Both the position numbers and the translations under genes were made by a program. From Azolla caroliniana (Eukaryota; Polypodiophyta): DNA of 64,000 bases. The notes below the pieces were generated by a model. It was given only the letters and a program-made list of their open reading frames with translations, was not told where the DNA came from and did not search any database. Shown here piece by piece: positions 11,607-20,851 of this stretch. Position 1 is the first letter of the stretch, and every line of letters starts with the position of its first letter. Where the stretch lies: positions 7,936,001-8,000,000 of the forward strand of contig JBHGNT010000010.1 of the NCBI GenBank assembly GCA_043228905.1, in the 5' to 3' direction.

Positions 11607-11762
11607 TGGTATCAGAATGATTTGGTAGCTCGATCTAGCTCATCCACGTGTGTTGTGTCCTACGCTGACGTTCAAGAAGAACCGGTTCATTGCTATCGTT
11701 GTGCGACTACATAGCTCATGTTCGAGAGAGAAGGAAAAGAAGAAGGAAATCTTCATCAACAA

Positions 11763-12640
11763 TGAATACTCAAATGGGGAGCGCTCTCCCTAGCGAGAAG
11801 TTAGATAGAAACAACTTTGCATCTTGGAGTACAAGATGCACCAATACCTTGTTGTTCAAGGATATTGGAGCTACATCAAAGGAGCACAAGAAAATCGACC
11901 CAACCCAAAAGACGCTGACTACTCAACATGGGAACAAGCGGCAAGTCGTTTGATGTATTGCTTGGCGACATGTGTTCATGACCACATACTTGGCCACATT
12001 CGAGAAGTTGAGACGTCAAAGGAAGCATGGGAGAATCTCAAGAAAATATTCTCTGCCAACACGACGACACGAAAGCTTCAACTCTGCCAAGAGTTGAACA
12101 ACATCCAACAAAGGGATATGTCCATCACAAGCTACACCTTGAAGATCAATGAGCTTTGTGACTCGCTCGGCTCGATAAGCGTCAATGTGGAGGATGATGA
12201 GATGGTGCAAATATGCCTCAACGGCCTTGCACCACGGTTCGGCGTGATGAGAACCGTTGTACTAGCACGGGAGAATCCTCCCTCTTTCTTCGATCTTCAA
12301 TCCATGTTGTTGGTTGAAGAAAACCATGTTCAAACAAGGAGCAACACCTCGGAAGGCCACATGCTCTACACACATTCAAACGGCAGAAGAGGACGCGGCC
12401 GAGCAAGAGGCCGATTCAGCCAAGGACGAGGCGGACGAGGTCCGACTTACGAAAACAACTCCCAATTTCGACAACAAGACGGAAGCCATCCAAGCAGCTT
12501 CTGAAGAAGGGGGAGCTTCCATTTCGATCTAAGCCGACAAAACTCAATCGAATGTGGATATTGCGGCAAAATTGGCCACCACGAAGAAGAGTGCCGAAAG
12601 AAGAAGCACAAATCGGCTTCCACTAGCCAGCAACTAACCA
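11763..12640 (+). pseudogene. Copia-A gag
   Basis: The reading starts MNTQMGSALPSEKLDRNNFA and shifts frame at 11824 by loss of one G in a TGGGAG context; the inverted copy at 23545-24074 keeps the intact reading. It then runs 226 codons (11824-12504) through the UBN2/Gag core (IKGAQENRPNP..., ELNNIQQRDMSITSYTLKIN, GLAPRFGVMRTVV). After a second frame break the CCHC knuckle CGYCGKIGHHEEEC appears near 12550. The protein would package element RNA. It is not functional as it stands. Confidence 0.85.
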
Positions 12641-13030
12641 ACTACACCACAAATGCTAACTATGAAGACCATGGCGAAATGTTCATGATGAGACATAGAC
12701 AAATTCTATGTTGGCCTCTACTTCGAATAGTGCCTCTAGTTCAGAAGACATATGGTTCATCGACTCCGGTGCCTCGAACCATATGACGTCTCATCAAGAA
12801 TGGTTTGGAGAACTTCGAGAGCCGGATCGACCAGGCTATGTCGAGACCAAAGACGACACTCCTCATCTGATTCGGCACATCAGCAATGTTCCATTCGAAA
12901 AAGAAGGTAACCAAACTTACATAAAGAATGTCTTGCATGTACCAACCATTACAAAGAATTTGGTCTCCGCTGACCAAATTGTTGAGCAAGGAATGCAAGT
13001 TCGATTTAATCAAGGCGGTTGTGTAATTGA

Positions 13031-13432
13031 GAAAGAGGGTCGACTCATCGCCCATGGACGAAGAGAGGGACGAATGTTCATTCTCGACTTGCACGAGATG
13101 AAATCAACCATGCTTGCAAAAGGCACCAAAGCCGACATCGACATAGAGTTGTGGCACAAGCAGATTGGCCACATCAACCTCCAAAAGCTCAAGGCAATGC
13201 AATTGAAAGGAGTCGTCATCGAACTCCTTCATCGAGAAAGAGGGTCGACTCATCGCCCATGGACGAAGAGAGGGCCGAATGTTCATTCTCAACTCACACG
13301 AGATGAAATCAGCCATGTTTGCAAAAGGCACCAAAGCCGACACCGACATAGAGTTGTGGCACAAGCAGATTGGCCACATCAACCTCCAAAAGCTCAAGGC
13401 AATGCAATTGAAAGGAGTCGTCATTGGACTCC
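13031..13432. repeat. 205-bp direct tandem duplication in Copia-A
   Basis: The block from GAAAGAGGGTCGACTCATCG at 13031 recurs at 13236 and both copies run to GGAGTCGTCAT. The period is 205 bp (not a multiple of 3), so the copy breaks the reading frame. Copies differ at only a few positions, so the duplication is recent compared with the element. Confidence 0.92.
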
Positions 13433-14131
13433 CGAATTTCAAAGAGAAAGAGATTGAAGGCTTATGTGCAACTTGCCAATTCGGCAAGCAACATCGGCAC
13501 CCGTTTCCGACGGAGAGGAACTAAGCAAAGGCGTACTCGATGTAATTCATTCTGATGTATGGGAACCAACTCAAACGGCTACATTCGGCGGATGCCGATA
13601 CTACGTGGCCTTCATCGACGACTTCTCTAGGCACACCTGGATCTACCCCATGCGACAAAAGAGCGAAGTGTTCAGACACTTCCAAAAATTCAAGAGTAGA
13701 GTCGAAAAGGAAACAGGTCAACATGTACGATGTCTTCGATCCGATTGAGGAAAAGAGTATTTCTCTGACGAATTCTCAACTTTTCTTCAGAAAGAAGGAA
13801 TTTGGTGAGAGTTTTCGTGCTGACATACGCCACAACAAAACAGAGGAGCCGAACGAAAGAATCGGCACATCCTCGAAGAAGCATGGGCCATTCTTAACGA
13901 GAAGCACATGCCGAAGTCGTACGGGCAGAAGCCGCCAACACGGTCGTCTACCTAATGAACTGGTGTACAACATTCAATGTGCATGAGGTTACCCCACATG
14001 AGAAGTTTTTCGGAAAGAATTCAGATCTATCACATGTTCGGATATTCAGCTCCATTGCATATGTGCACATCCTTGATGAGAAGCGACAAAAGCTCGACCC
14101 GAAGTCAGAGAAATGTATCCTCGTAGGATAT

Positions 14132-14575
14132 TGTTAAGAATTAGGTAATTAAGCAAGGGGTTAATAAGTACCTAATTATGTGAGTAGTTGATAAGCGGAA
14201 GATTAAGTCATATGTGTGTGTATGTGTGTGAGAGGAGGAGAGAGAGAGGAAGTTAACACTTATGAACAACACAAGATGGGGGATGAGTAACTATATTAGA
14301 AAGCATCATCATCATCAAATACAAAAATACCTACAATGAGGTATATATAGATCTCATGTGCAAGGGTGCACATGTTTGAGGATAATATAGGTACAAAAGT
14401 GTAAGTCCTATATTAAATGTATACTTAGGAGTGGAGGATCTAGAATATCCCACTTAAGTACAAGGTCCTATTTAAGGCGTTATAATCAACATTTCTAACT
14501 AGATTCTATCTAGGTAACTACGAAGTTACATGGTTGACTAAATAACTAAACTAAGTTGAGCTTGATCTCTCAACA
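14132..14575 (-). mobile_element. Solo LTR of a copia-like element
   Basis: This 444-bp insert begins TGTTAAGAATTAGG and ends CTCTCAACA on the plus strand. It is flanked by GATAT (14127-14131) and GATAC (14576-14580), a 4/5 target duplication. Removing it restores the Copia-A reading across ILVGYS. On the minus strand it starts TGTTGAGAGATCAAGCTCAAC, resembling the Copia-A LTR start, so it is read as a minus-oriented relative. No internal element sequence remains, consistent with LTR-LTR recombination. Confidence 0.85.
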
Positions 14576-15142
14576 GATACTCATTGGAGAAAAAGGGGTA
14601 CAAGTGCTATAACCCCTCGACTCGGAAGGTTCGTGTGAGTCGAGATGTTGTCTTCGACGAATCGGCATCATGGCACGAACCCGGGCTGACTCCTCTTGAA
14701 TCATTTCTACTTGACCCGGAATACGCCGAACAAGAAATAGAAGATGGAGATTGACTCAAACACATGTTCGAAGAAAGTCTGATTACGACAAGGCTTAGTG
14801 GGCCACAAGAGCCCTCGAGTGACCAAAGCACATCTCTGCCTAGTCCGAAGATGGACAAAGGCAAGGCGAAAATGTCGGAGTATGAAGACAACCAATTCAA
14901 CGGCAACAAATCGATTCACTCCCTCGAGAGTGAGTTCGGTGGCTTCGATGTACCTATCATGAGGACACCTAGCATAAAGAAAGCCATTGCCACGGAAAAC
15001 AAAAAACTCTATTGCTCCACCCGTGAGAAGAATCCTGTTAGCCGATTCGGCTACAATGATTATATGGCATACCACTATGCCTTTATTATGAAGGTGGTGA
15101 CAGTTTTTCGGAAGTAGCCAAAGATCCACGATGGGTTGAAGC

Positions 15143-15585
15143 TATCATGATATGGCAAGACTCGAACCCATGACCTTATGCTACATGGGTCGAGCTCTTA
15201 CCATTAGACTATGAATTGTAATTTGTAGGATATTATTTTCATTTATGCTTTATCATAGAAAATTTATGTATATTCCAGATCTCTCTGGAACACTCTAGAA
15301 GCTTCAGGATTATTCCTAAAAACACTATAAAAGGAGGCACAAGGCATTGTTTTGAACCAAATTGGTTCAACGCCAGTCTTAAGCCTCTTAGCCGCTTGTA
15401 CTTATCTTTTCACATAATATATTAGCTGTTGTCATCATCTTTTTCTCTCTCTCATCCTCACTATCTCTCTCTCTCCTCTTCTCACTTCCTCTCTCGGGAA
15501 TCTTACGCAGTCCCGTCCTCTTAGTACTAATAGTATTGCTCTTCTTAGTACTAATTCCATCTCTGCTTTAGTACTATTCTTGACA
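15143..15585 (+). repeat. Ty3-1 5' LTR
   Basis: It starts TATCATGATATGG (TGTCATGATATGG in the 3' copy) and ends TTGACA. TATAAAAGG begins at 15326. Thirty-three nt after the first T of that box lies AAATTGGTTCAA (15359-15370), the predicted transcript 5' end, inside the palindrome TTGAACCAAATTGGTTCAA. The outer edge carries an antisense tRNA-like segment (15159-15211), listed separately. CT-rich tracts follow in the R-U5 region. Confidence 0.9.
15159..15211 (-). promoter_or_regulatory. tRNA-like A-box/B-box pair on antisense strand of the LTR
   Basis: Minus strand: TAGTCTAATGGTAAG (15211-15197) resembles a Pol III A-box. GGGTTCGAGTC (15169-15159) matches the B-box consensus GGTTCGANTCC, and spacing is like that in a tRNA. 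The 3' LTR has the same pair (20477-20463 and 20435-20425). The degenerate relative has A-like ATGGTTTAATGATAAGG (45254-45270) and a perfect B-box GGGTTCGAATCC (45297-45308). A functional tRNA is unlikely because the stems do not close well. Confidence 0.6.
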
Positions 15586-15601
15586 GTTTGAACCAATTTT
15601 C
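15586..15601 (+). promoter_or_regulatory. Putative self-priming primer site of Ty3-1
   Basis: The sequence directly after the 5' LTR is GTTTGAACCAATTTTC, not a recognised tRNA-complementary site. Its core TTGAACCAATTT (15588-15599) is the exact reverse complement of AAATTGGTTCAA (15359-15370), placed where transcription should start. Tf1/sushi elements prime reverse transcription by folding the RNA 5' end back onto this site. The second copy preserves 11 of 12 pairs with changed bases. Confidence 0.7.
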
Positions 15602-15656
15602 TTTCCTCCAGCCTACTTGTCGTTCTCCCTCATCCTCCTACCCTTTTCCCTATACT

Positions 15657-16814
15657 ATGGCTATTGTTAGCGCCCAAGAATATCAATCCATTTTCTCTGA
15701 GTTACAGTGCCTAAAAGAAAAGATTGTTGCCCTGGAACAAGAAAACCAACGGTTGATAGGGGATCTGCAACAAATCACTCTCGAAAAACAACAAACGCAA
15801 CAACAACATGGGGAGTTAGCGTTACGAGTACAACAACTCAAAGCAGCGTTGCAACAACAAGGATCAAGTCCCCAAGGTTTTCATAAAGAGCCCAAGATTG
15901 GACTTCTTGTGAAATTTGATGGAACGCGATCGCAATTCCGGGGATTCCTTAATCAGGTACGCTTAGTAATCCAGATGCATCCTTCCCGATATCCCACTGA
16001 TGCATCTTGAGTCGGCCTAATAGGCACGTTACTTAGCGGCTCAGCCTTGGCATGGTTCGCTCCGCTTCTAGAAAAACAATCGCCCTTGCTTAATAACTTT
16101 GAAGATTTTATTGGTGAGTTTAAAGCCTGCTTTGGAGATACCGATAGCATCAGGACGGCGATCAACAAGATCCGAAGATTGCGTCAAGGCGATCGTCCAG
16201 CCTCTGCCTACGCGGCGGATTTCCGTCTACTCGCCTCAGATATCCCTTGGGATGACCAGGCCCTCATGGAGCAGTTTCGCTACGGCTTGTGCAATGATGT
16301 CAAAGATTTGCTTTTAACCTTCCCCGAAGAACCAAAGTCTCTTACGGAGGCAATCAGTCGAGCGGTCCGATGCGACAACCGCCTTTTCGAACGGCGTTCG
16401 GAACGTCAGTTACAAATACCACGCTCTCGGCCGGAACCCACATACGCCTCAGTCACGGCTAAACCGTTTGCACGCGATGTACCTCAAGCCAATATTTCGA
16501 CACCGATGGAGATCGACACCATGCGTTGACGCGGCCCGTTATCGGAAGAAGAAAAGCAACGACAACATGCCAATCGATTATGTCTTTATTGCAGTGGACC
16601 AGGGCATATCGCCATCAATTGTCCCCATAGGCCAAGAAGACAAGTAAATCAAATCATCGCATGTACTAAACCCGAGTCAATTCTTCCCTTCGGAGTGTCT
16701 GATAGTATTAATAGTACTAATAGAGTGTCAGATAGTATTCATAGTACTAATAGCCCAAGTATCTCAAACAAATTTGAAATCCTTTGTCAATTAGATGAAG
16801 AGTTAAACGATTGA
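15657..16814 (+). pseudogene. Ty3-1 gag
   Basis: The Met at 15657 starts MAIVSAQEYQSIFSEL. Residues about 10-65 form a heptad-rich coiled coil (LKEKIVALEQENQRLIGDLQ). The capsid-like core follows (KFDGTRSQFRGFLNQVRLVI, CFGDTDSIRTAINKIRRLRQ, FRYGLCNDVKDLLLTFPEEP). The CCHC knuckle CLYCSGPGHIAINC lies at about residue 308. Two in-frame TGA codons (16008, 16527) break it; the second is arginine in the sister copy. The frame ends at TGA 16812 and overlaps the pol frame, which starts one base back. A minus-1 shift or reinitiation would be needed to make Pol. Confidence 0.88.
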
Positions 16815-19800
16815 GTTCAGCCAAAATAGGAGCCGTTTGGTTGGACAGCAGCCCTAGATCTGTACAACCCATTAGTGGTTCCATTCCTTCCAAGCAAGTT
16901 AGCAATGTGTTCCTAGCCCAAGTCATTGTTAGTACTAAAAGTACTCCCCCAGTACCCGTCCTAGCACTCTTAGATTCCGGAGCTAATTCCTGTTTTATGG
17001 ATCGAAATTTTGCCCAAGCTTCTCAGATATCCCTAAGGAAACTTCCTTGTCCCGCATCTGTAGTGGTCATTGATGGTCGTCCCATTGCTTCCGGGAATAT
17101 TGTAGAAGAATCAGAACCCATTCAAGTTGTCCTAGGTAGTTTTGTGTGTGTAATATCATTTAATATAATTAATAGTCTAGAGCATCCCATTGTCCTAGGA
17201 TTACCTTGGTTTGAATTACATAATCCAGCCATAGATTGGAGAACAAGAGAAGTCCGATATGGACCACCCCAAGCATCTACTCACCGAGTTTCGACCATTT
17301 CACTCCATCAATTATGCGAAGAAGGACACAAGGAGGCAATGTTCCTATTTGCAATATCAGTACATCCTTCCAGCACTATTAAGAAGGACTCCTCAGTACA
17401 ACTTCCGGCAAAATATCATCCTTATGCCGATGTATTTGACAAGGTAAAAGCCGGTACCCTTCCTCATCACCGTCCCTATGACTGTCCCATTGATTTACAA
17501 CTAGGAACCGAGCCACCATGGGGACCAATTTACAACTTGTCACCCACCGAGTTAGAAGTCCTTCGAGCCTACATAGAGGAGAACTTGGCAAGCGGGTTCA
17601 TCCGTCATTCGAAATCTCCGGCCGGTGCACCCATCTTCTTTGTCAAGAAGAAAGATGGCTCACTTCGTCTCGTCGTTGATTACCGCGGATTGAATAAGGT
17701 CACCATCCGGAATAGGTATGCACTTCCTCTTATATCAAGCCTTTTAGAGCGAGTTAATGGTGCCAAGTTTTTTACTAAAATCGACCTACAAGGAGCGTAT
17801 AACCTCGTGCGGATCCGACCGGGAGATGAATGGAAGACCGTCTTTCGCATGCGGTACGGGCATTTCGAGTATACTGTTATGTCGTTCGGCCTAACCAATG
17901 CACCCGCAGTCTTCCAACACATGGCAAATGATATATTCAGAGACCTCTTGGATATCTGTTTGATCATCTATCTGGATGATCTATTGATTTATTCGAAGAC
18001 CCAGGAAGAGCACGATTCTCATGTACTATTAGTACTAAAGCGTCTCCGCGAGAATGGTCTTTATGCCAAGCTAGAAAAATATAGCTTTGACTGCAAGCAA
18101 GTGGAATTTCTAGGCTACGTCATCTCCTCAAAGGGCATCGCCATGGATCCAGCTAAAATCCAAATTGTACTAGAGTGGCAAATTCCACGGTCGGTACAAG
18201 ATGTACAATGTTTTCTAGGTTTTGCTAACTTCTACCGTAAGTTTATACAGGATTACTCGAAGTTTATTTTACCTCTCACACAACTTACGAAGAAGGGCCA
18301 AGCATTTCTTTGGTCCATCGAACCAGATATGGCTTTTCGGTATCTTAAGAAAGCCTTTACATCAACACCGATTCTAGCTCATGTGGATACAAGCAAACCA
18401 TTCATCATGGAGGCCGATGCATCAGATTTCGCCTTCGGTAGCATCCTTTCTCAACAAGGAGATAAAGAAGAGTTGCATCCGATGGCTTTCCATTCGCGCA
18501 AATTCGATGTCGCAGAAATCAACTACGAAATACATGACAAGGAGTTATTAGCCATCGTGGATTCATTTGTGCAATGGCAGCATTTCTTAGAGGGCTCTCC
18601 ACATCAGGTCATTGTCTTTAGAGATCATAAAAATCTTGCTTATTTTCAGAACGCTCGCGTACTAAATTGACGTCAAGCTCGGTGGGCACAATTCCTCACG
18701 CGTTTCGACTTCAAAATCACATATCAACCGGGGAAGCATCAAGGAAAAGCGGATGCACTATCACGGCGTTCATATCTTGCACCTCGTCCTGGTGATGCAA
18801 CATTTGATAATCAAAAGCAAGTAATCTTGGGACCAACACGACTGCATACGACGCGGATTTTTCACACCCCGATGGATTCACGGATTACCGATGACATACG
18901 TGCAACCTTGAAGACGGATAGTTTTGCTCAAGACATCCTGGCGCACATTGATACTTCTCGGGCCTCCTGTTCTCAGTCTCAACAACCAAGTATTGACTAC
19001 CGACAATTCGAATATCATGATGGTTTGTTATTCTTTAAAAAGCGCATATATGTCCCCGATTGCTCCTGTCGCCTTCAAATCGTCCACCATTGTCACGACA
19101 CCCATACGGCGGGACATTTCGGTAGTACTAAGACGTTGGAGCTAGTGCAACGATCTTTTTGGTGGCCCCACATGCGCCGTTTTGTCGACGACTACGTTCG
19201 GACCTGTGATGCTTGCTGCCGAGCAAAGATGCCACGACACCATCCATATGGCTTGTTGGAACCCTTACCGATTCCAAGTAAGCCATGGCAATCTATTTGT
19301 CTTGATTTTATCACAGATCTGCCGGTCTCGAAGGGGTTCGATGCTATCCTAACCGTCGTCGATCGATATACGAAGATGGCACATTTTGTGCCGTGTACTA
19401 AAGCCATCACTAGCGAGGAAACTGCCGCCCTTGTTATGCATGAGGTATTTCGGCATCATGGCCCCCCAGACAGTATCATCAGTGACCGAGGACCGCAATT
19501 TGTCTCCAAATTTTGGCAGCATCTCTTCAAGATGCTCAAGGTCTCCTGCAACCTCTCCTCCGGCTACCATCCTCAGACCGACGGGCAGGCGGAACGAACA
19601 AACCAAACGCTGGAGCAATATCTCCGGTGTTTCCTGAGTTATCAACAGGACGATTGGGCCGAGATTCTCCACTTTGCGGAGTTTGCGTATAATAATGCTA
19701 TTCACTCCTCGACTCAGGTCTCCCCATTTTTCGCTTATACCGGTTTCCATCCTCGCTGGTCGGTGATCGACACCCCGAAGCTACCTACCAACCCTCGTGT

Positions 19801-20400
19801 CGAGGATCATTTGGAGAGGCTACGGAAGATCCAGATGGATCTCTCTACTCACCTTCGTCATGCTCAACACACACAGAAGACTTATGCGGATCGTCATCAG
19901 ATTCCCTCCTCTTTTGCCATCGGAGATCGAGTATGGCTCTTACGTCGTCACATCAAGACTACTCGACCGTGCGACAAGTTGGATTATCGACGACTTGGTC
20001 CCTTCCGTATTACGGGTAAGATTAATGATGTCACATTCCGCCTTGATCTCCCTCCGCAGCTTCAGATACATCCGGTTTTCCATTGTTCTCTTCTTGAACC
20101 TTATAAAGCAAACACCATTCCCGATCGTGTGACACCACCACCGCCCCCGCTGGAGTTGGACGTCGGCCCAGAGTATGAAGTTGCTGCCATCCTCGATTCC
20201 AAACTTGTTCGCAACAAACTTTATTACTTCGTCGATTGGCTCGGTTATAGTTTGAGCGAACGTACTTGGGAACCCGTCGAGCATGTTGCCAATGCATAGG
20301 ATCTTCTTGCTGATTTCCACTAAAAGTATCCGAACAAACCCGGTCCGCAATCAGCGCCGACGAGTGGATGTCGACTTGTTCCACTCGTCGTCTTTAAGGG
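16811..20400 (+). pseudogene. Ty3-1 pol with chromodomain
   Basis: The frame is open from 16811 to a TGA at 18668 and again to a TAG at 20297. There is no ATG at the start. Order: retropepsin LALLDSGANSCFMD (about residue 55), RT FFTKIDLQGAYNLVRI and [12 protein letters not shown] (about 386), RNase H FIMEADASDFAFGSIL (about 530), integrase HHCC zinc finger HHCHDTHTAGHFG...CDACC (about 760), D,D,E in LDFITDLP, SDRGPQF and QAERTNQTLEQYL. The chromodomain EYEVAAILDSKL...YYFVDWLGYSLSERTWEP (about 1120) keeps the aromatic cage positions expected to bind methylated histone H3. TGA 18668 follows KVLN-like sequence where arginine is normal; TAG 20297 and TAA near 20321 replace glutamine codons. Confidence 0.92.
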
Positions 20401-20851
20401 GGAGATAGTGTCATGATATGGCATGACTCGAACCCATGACCTTATGCTACATGGGTCGAGCTCTTACCATTAGACTATGAATTGTAATTTGTAGGATATT
20501 ATTTTCATTTATGCTTTATCATAGAAAATTTATGTATATTCCAGATCTCTCTGGAACATTCTAGAAGCTTCAGGATTATTCCTAAAAACACTATAAAAGG
20601 AGGCACAAGGCATTGTTTTGAACCAAATTGGTTCAACGCCAGTCTTAAGCCTCTTAGCCGCTTGTACTTATCTTTTCACATAATATATTAGCTGTTGTCA
20701 TCATCTTTCTCTCTCTCTCATCCTCGCTATCTCTCTCTCTCCTCTTCTCACTTCCTCTCTCGGGAATCTTACGCAGTCCTGTCCTCTTAGTACTAATAGT
20801 ACTGCTCTTGTTAGTACTAATTCCATCTCTGCTTTAGTACTATTCCTGACA
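20394..20851 (+). repeat. Ty3-1 polypurine tract and 3' LTR
   Basis: AAGGGGGAGATAG (20396-20408) is the polypurine tract for plus-strand priming. The 443-bp LTR follows, starting TGTCATGATATGG at 20409 and ending CTGACA at 20851. It carries the same TATA box, palindrome and antisense tRNA-like boxes as the 5' LTR. Confidence 0.9.

Larger units (their letters stand above)
12708..15142 (+). pseudogene. Copia-A protease, integrase and start of RT, disrupted
   Basis: The protease motif DIWFIDSGASNHM lies near 12745. GAG-pre-integrase (ELWHKQIGHINLQKLKAMQL, CATCQFGKQHRHPF) is interrupted by a 205-bp tandem duplication that shifts frame. The integrase core follows (VIHSDVWEPTQTA, FIDDFSRHTWIYPM) but has stops near 13745 and later frame changes. 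The solo LTR 14132-14575 interrupts the KCILVGY block. Coding resumes at 14576 ([20 protein letters not shown]) and runs to SEVAKDPRWVEA, where Ty3-1 is inserted. Coding continues again at 20852. Confidence 0.85.
15143..20851 (+). mobile_element. Ty3-1: sushi/Tf1-like chromovirus, complete copy
   Basis: Complete Ty3/gypsy element with 443-bp LTRs at both ends (15143-15585, 20409-20851) and a perfect 5-bp target duplication GAAGC (15138-15142, 20852-20856). It was inserted in Copia-A at the codons for VEAMNEEM. Gag has an N-terminal coiled coil and one CCHC knuckle. Pol has protease, RT, RNase H, HHCC integrase and a C-terminal chromodomain. I count about 9 differences between the LTRs by eye (near 2 percent), so insertion is fairly young. 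It is inactive because of a few stop codons, all explainable as C-to-T changes. Protein features (RRSYLAPRPGD after RNase H, LLEPYKANTIPDR before the chromodomain) resemble Tf1/sushi chromoviruses. Confidence 0.95.

Noticed and set aside
15159-15211. A genuine tRNA gene in the Ty3-1 LTR
   Set aside because: A and B boxes are good, but acceptor and anticodon stems do not close into a proper cloverleaf and there is no adjacent T-run terminator; kept only as a tRNA-like regulatory candidate.
15586-15603. Standard tRNA-Met primer site for Ty3-1
   Set aside because: The sequence GTTTGAACCAATTTTC does not resemble TGGTATCAGAGC, which is clearly present in the copia elements of the window.
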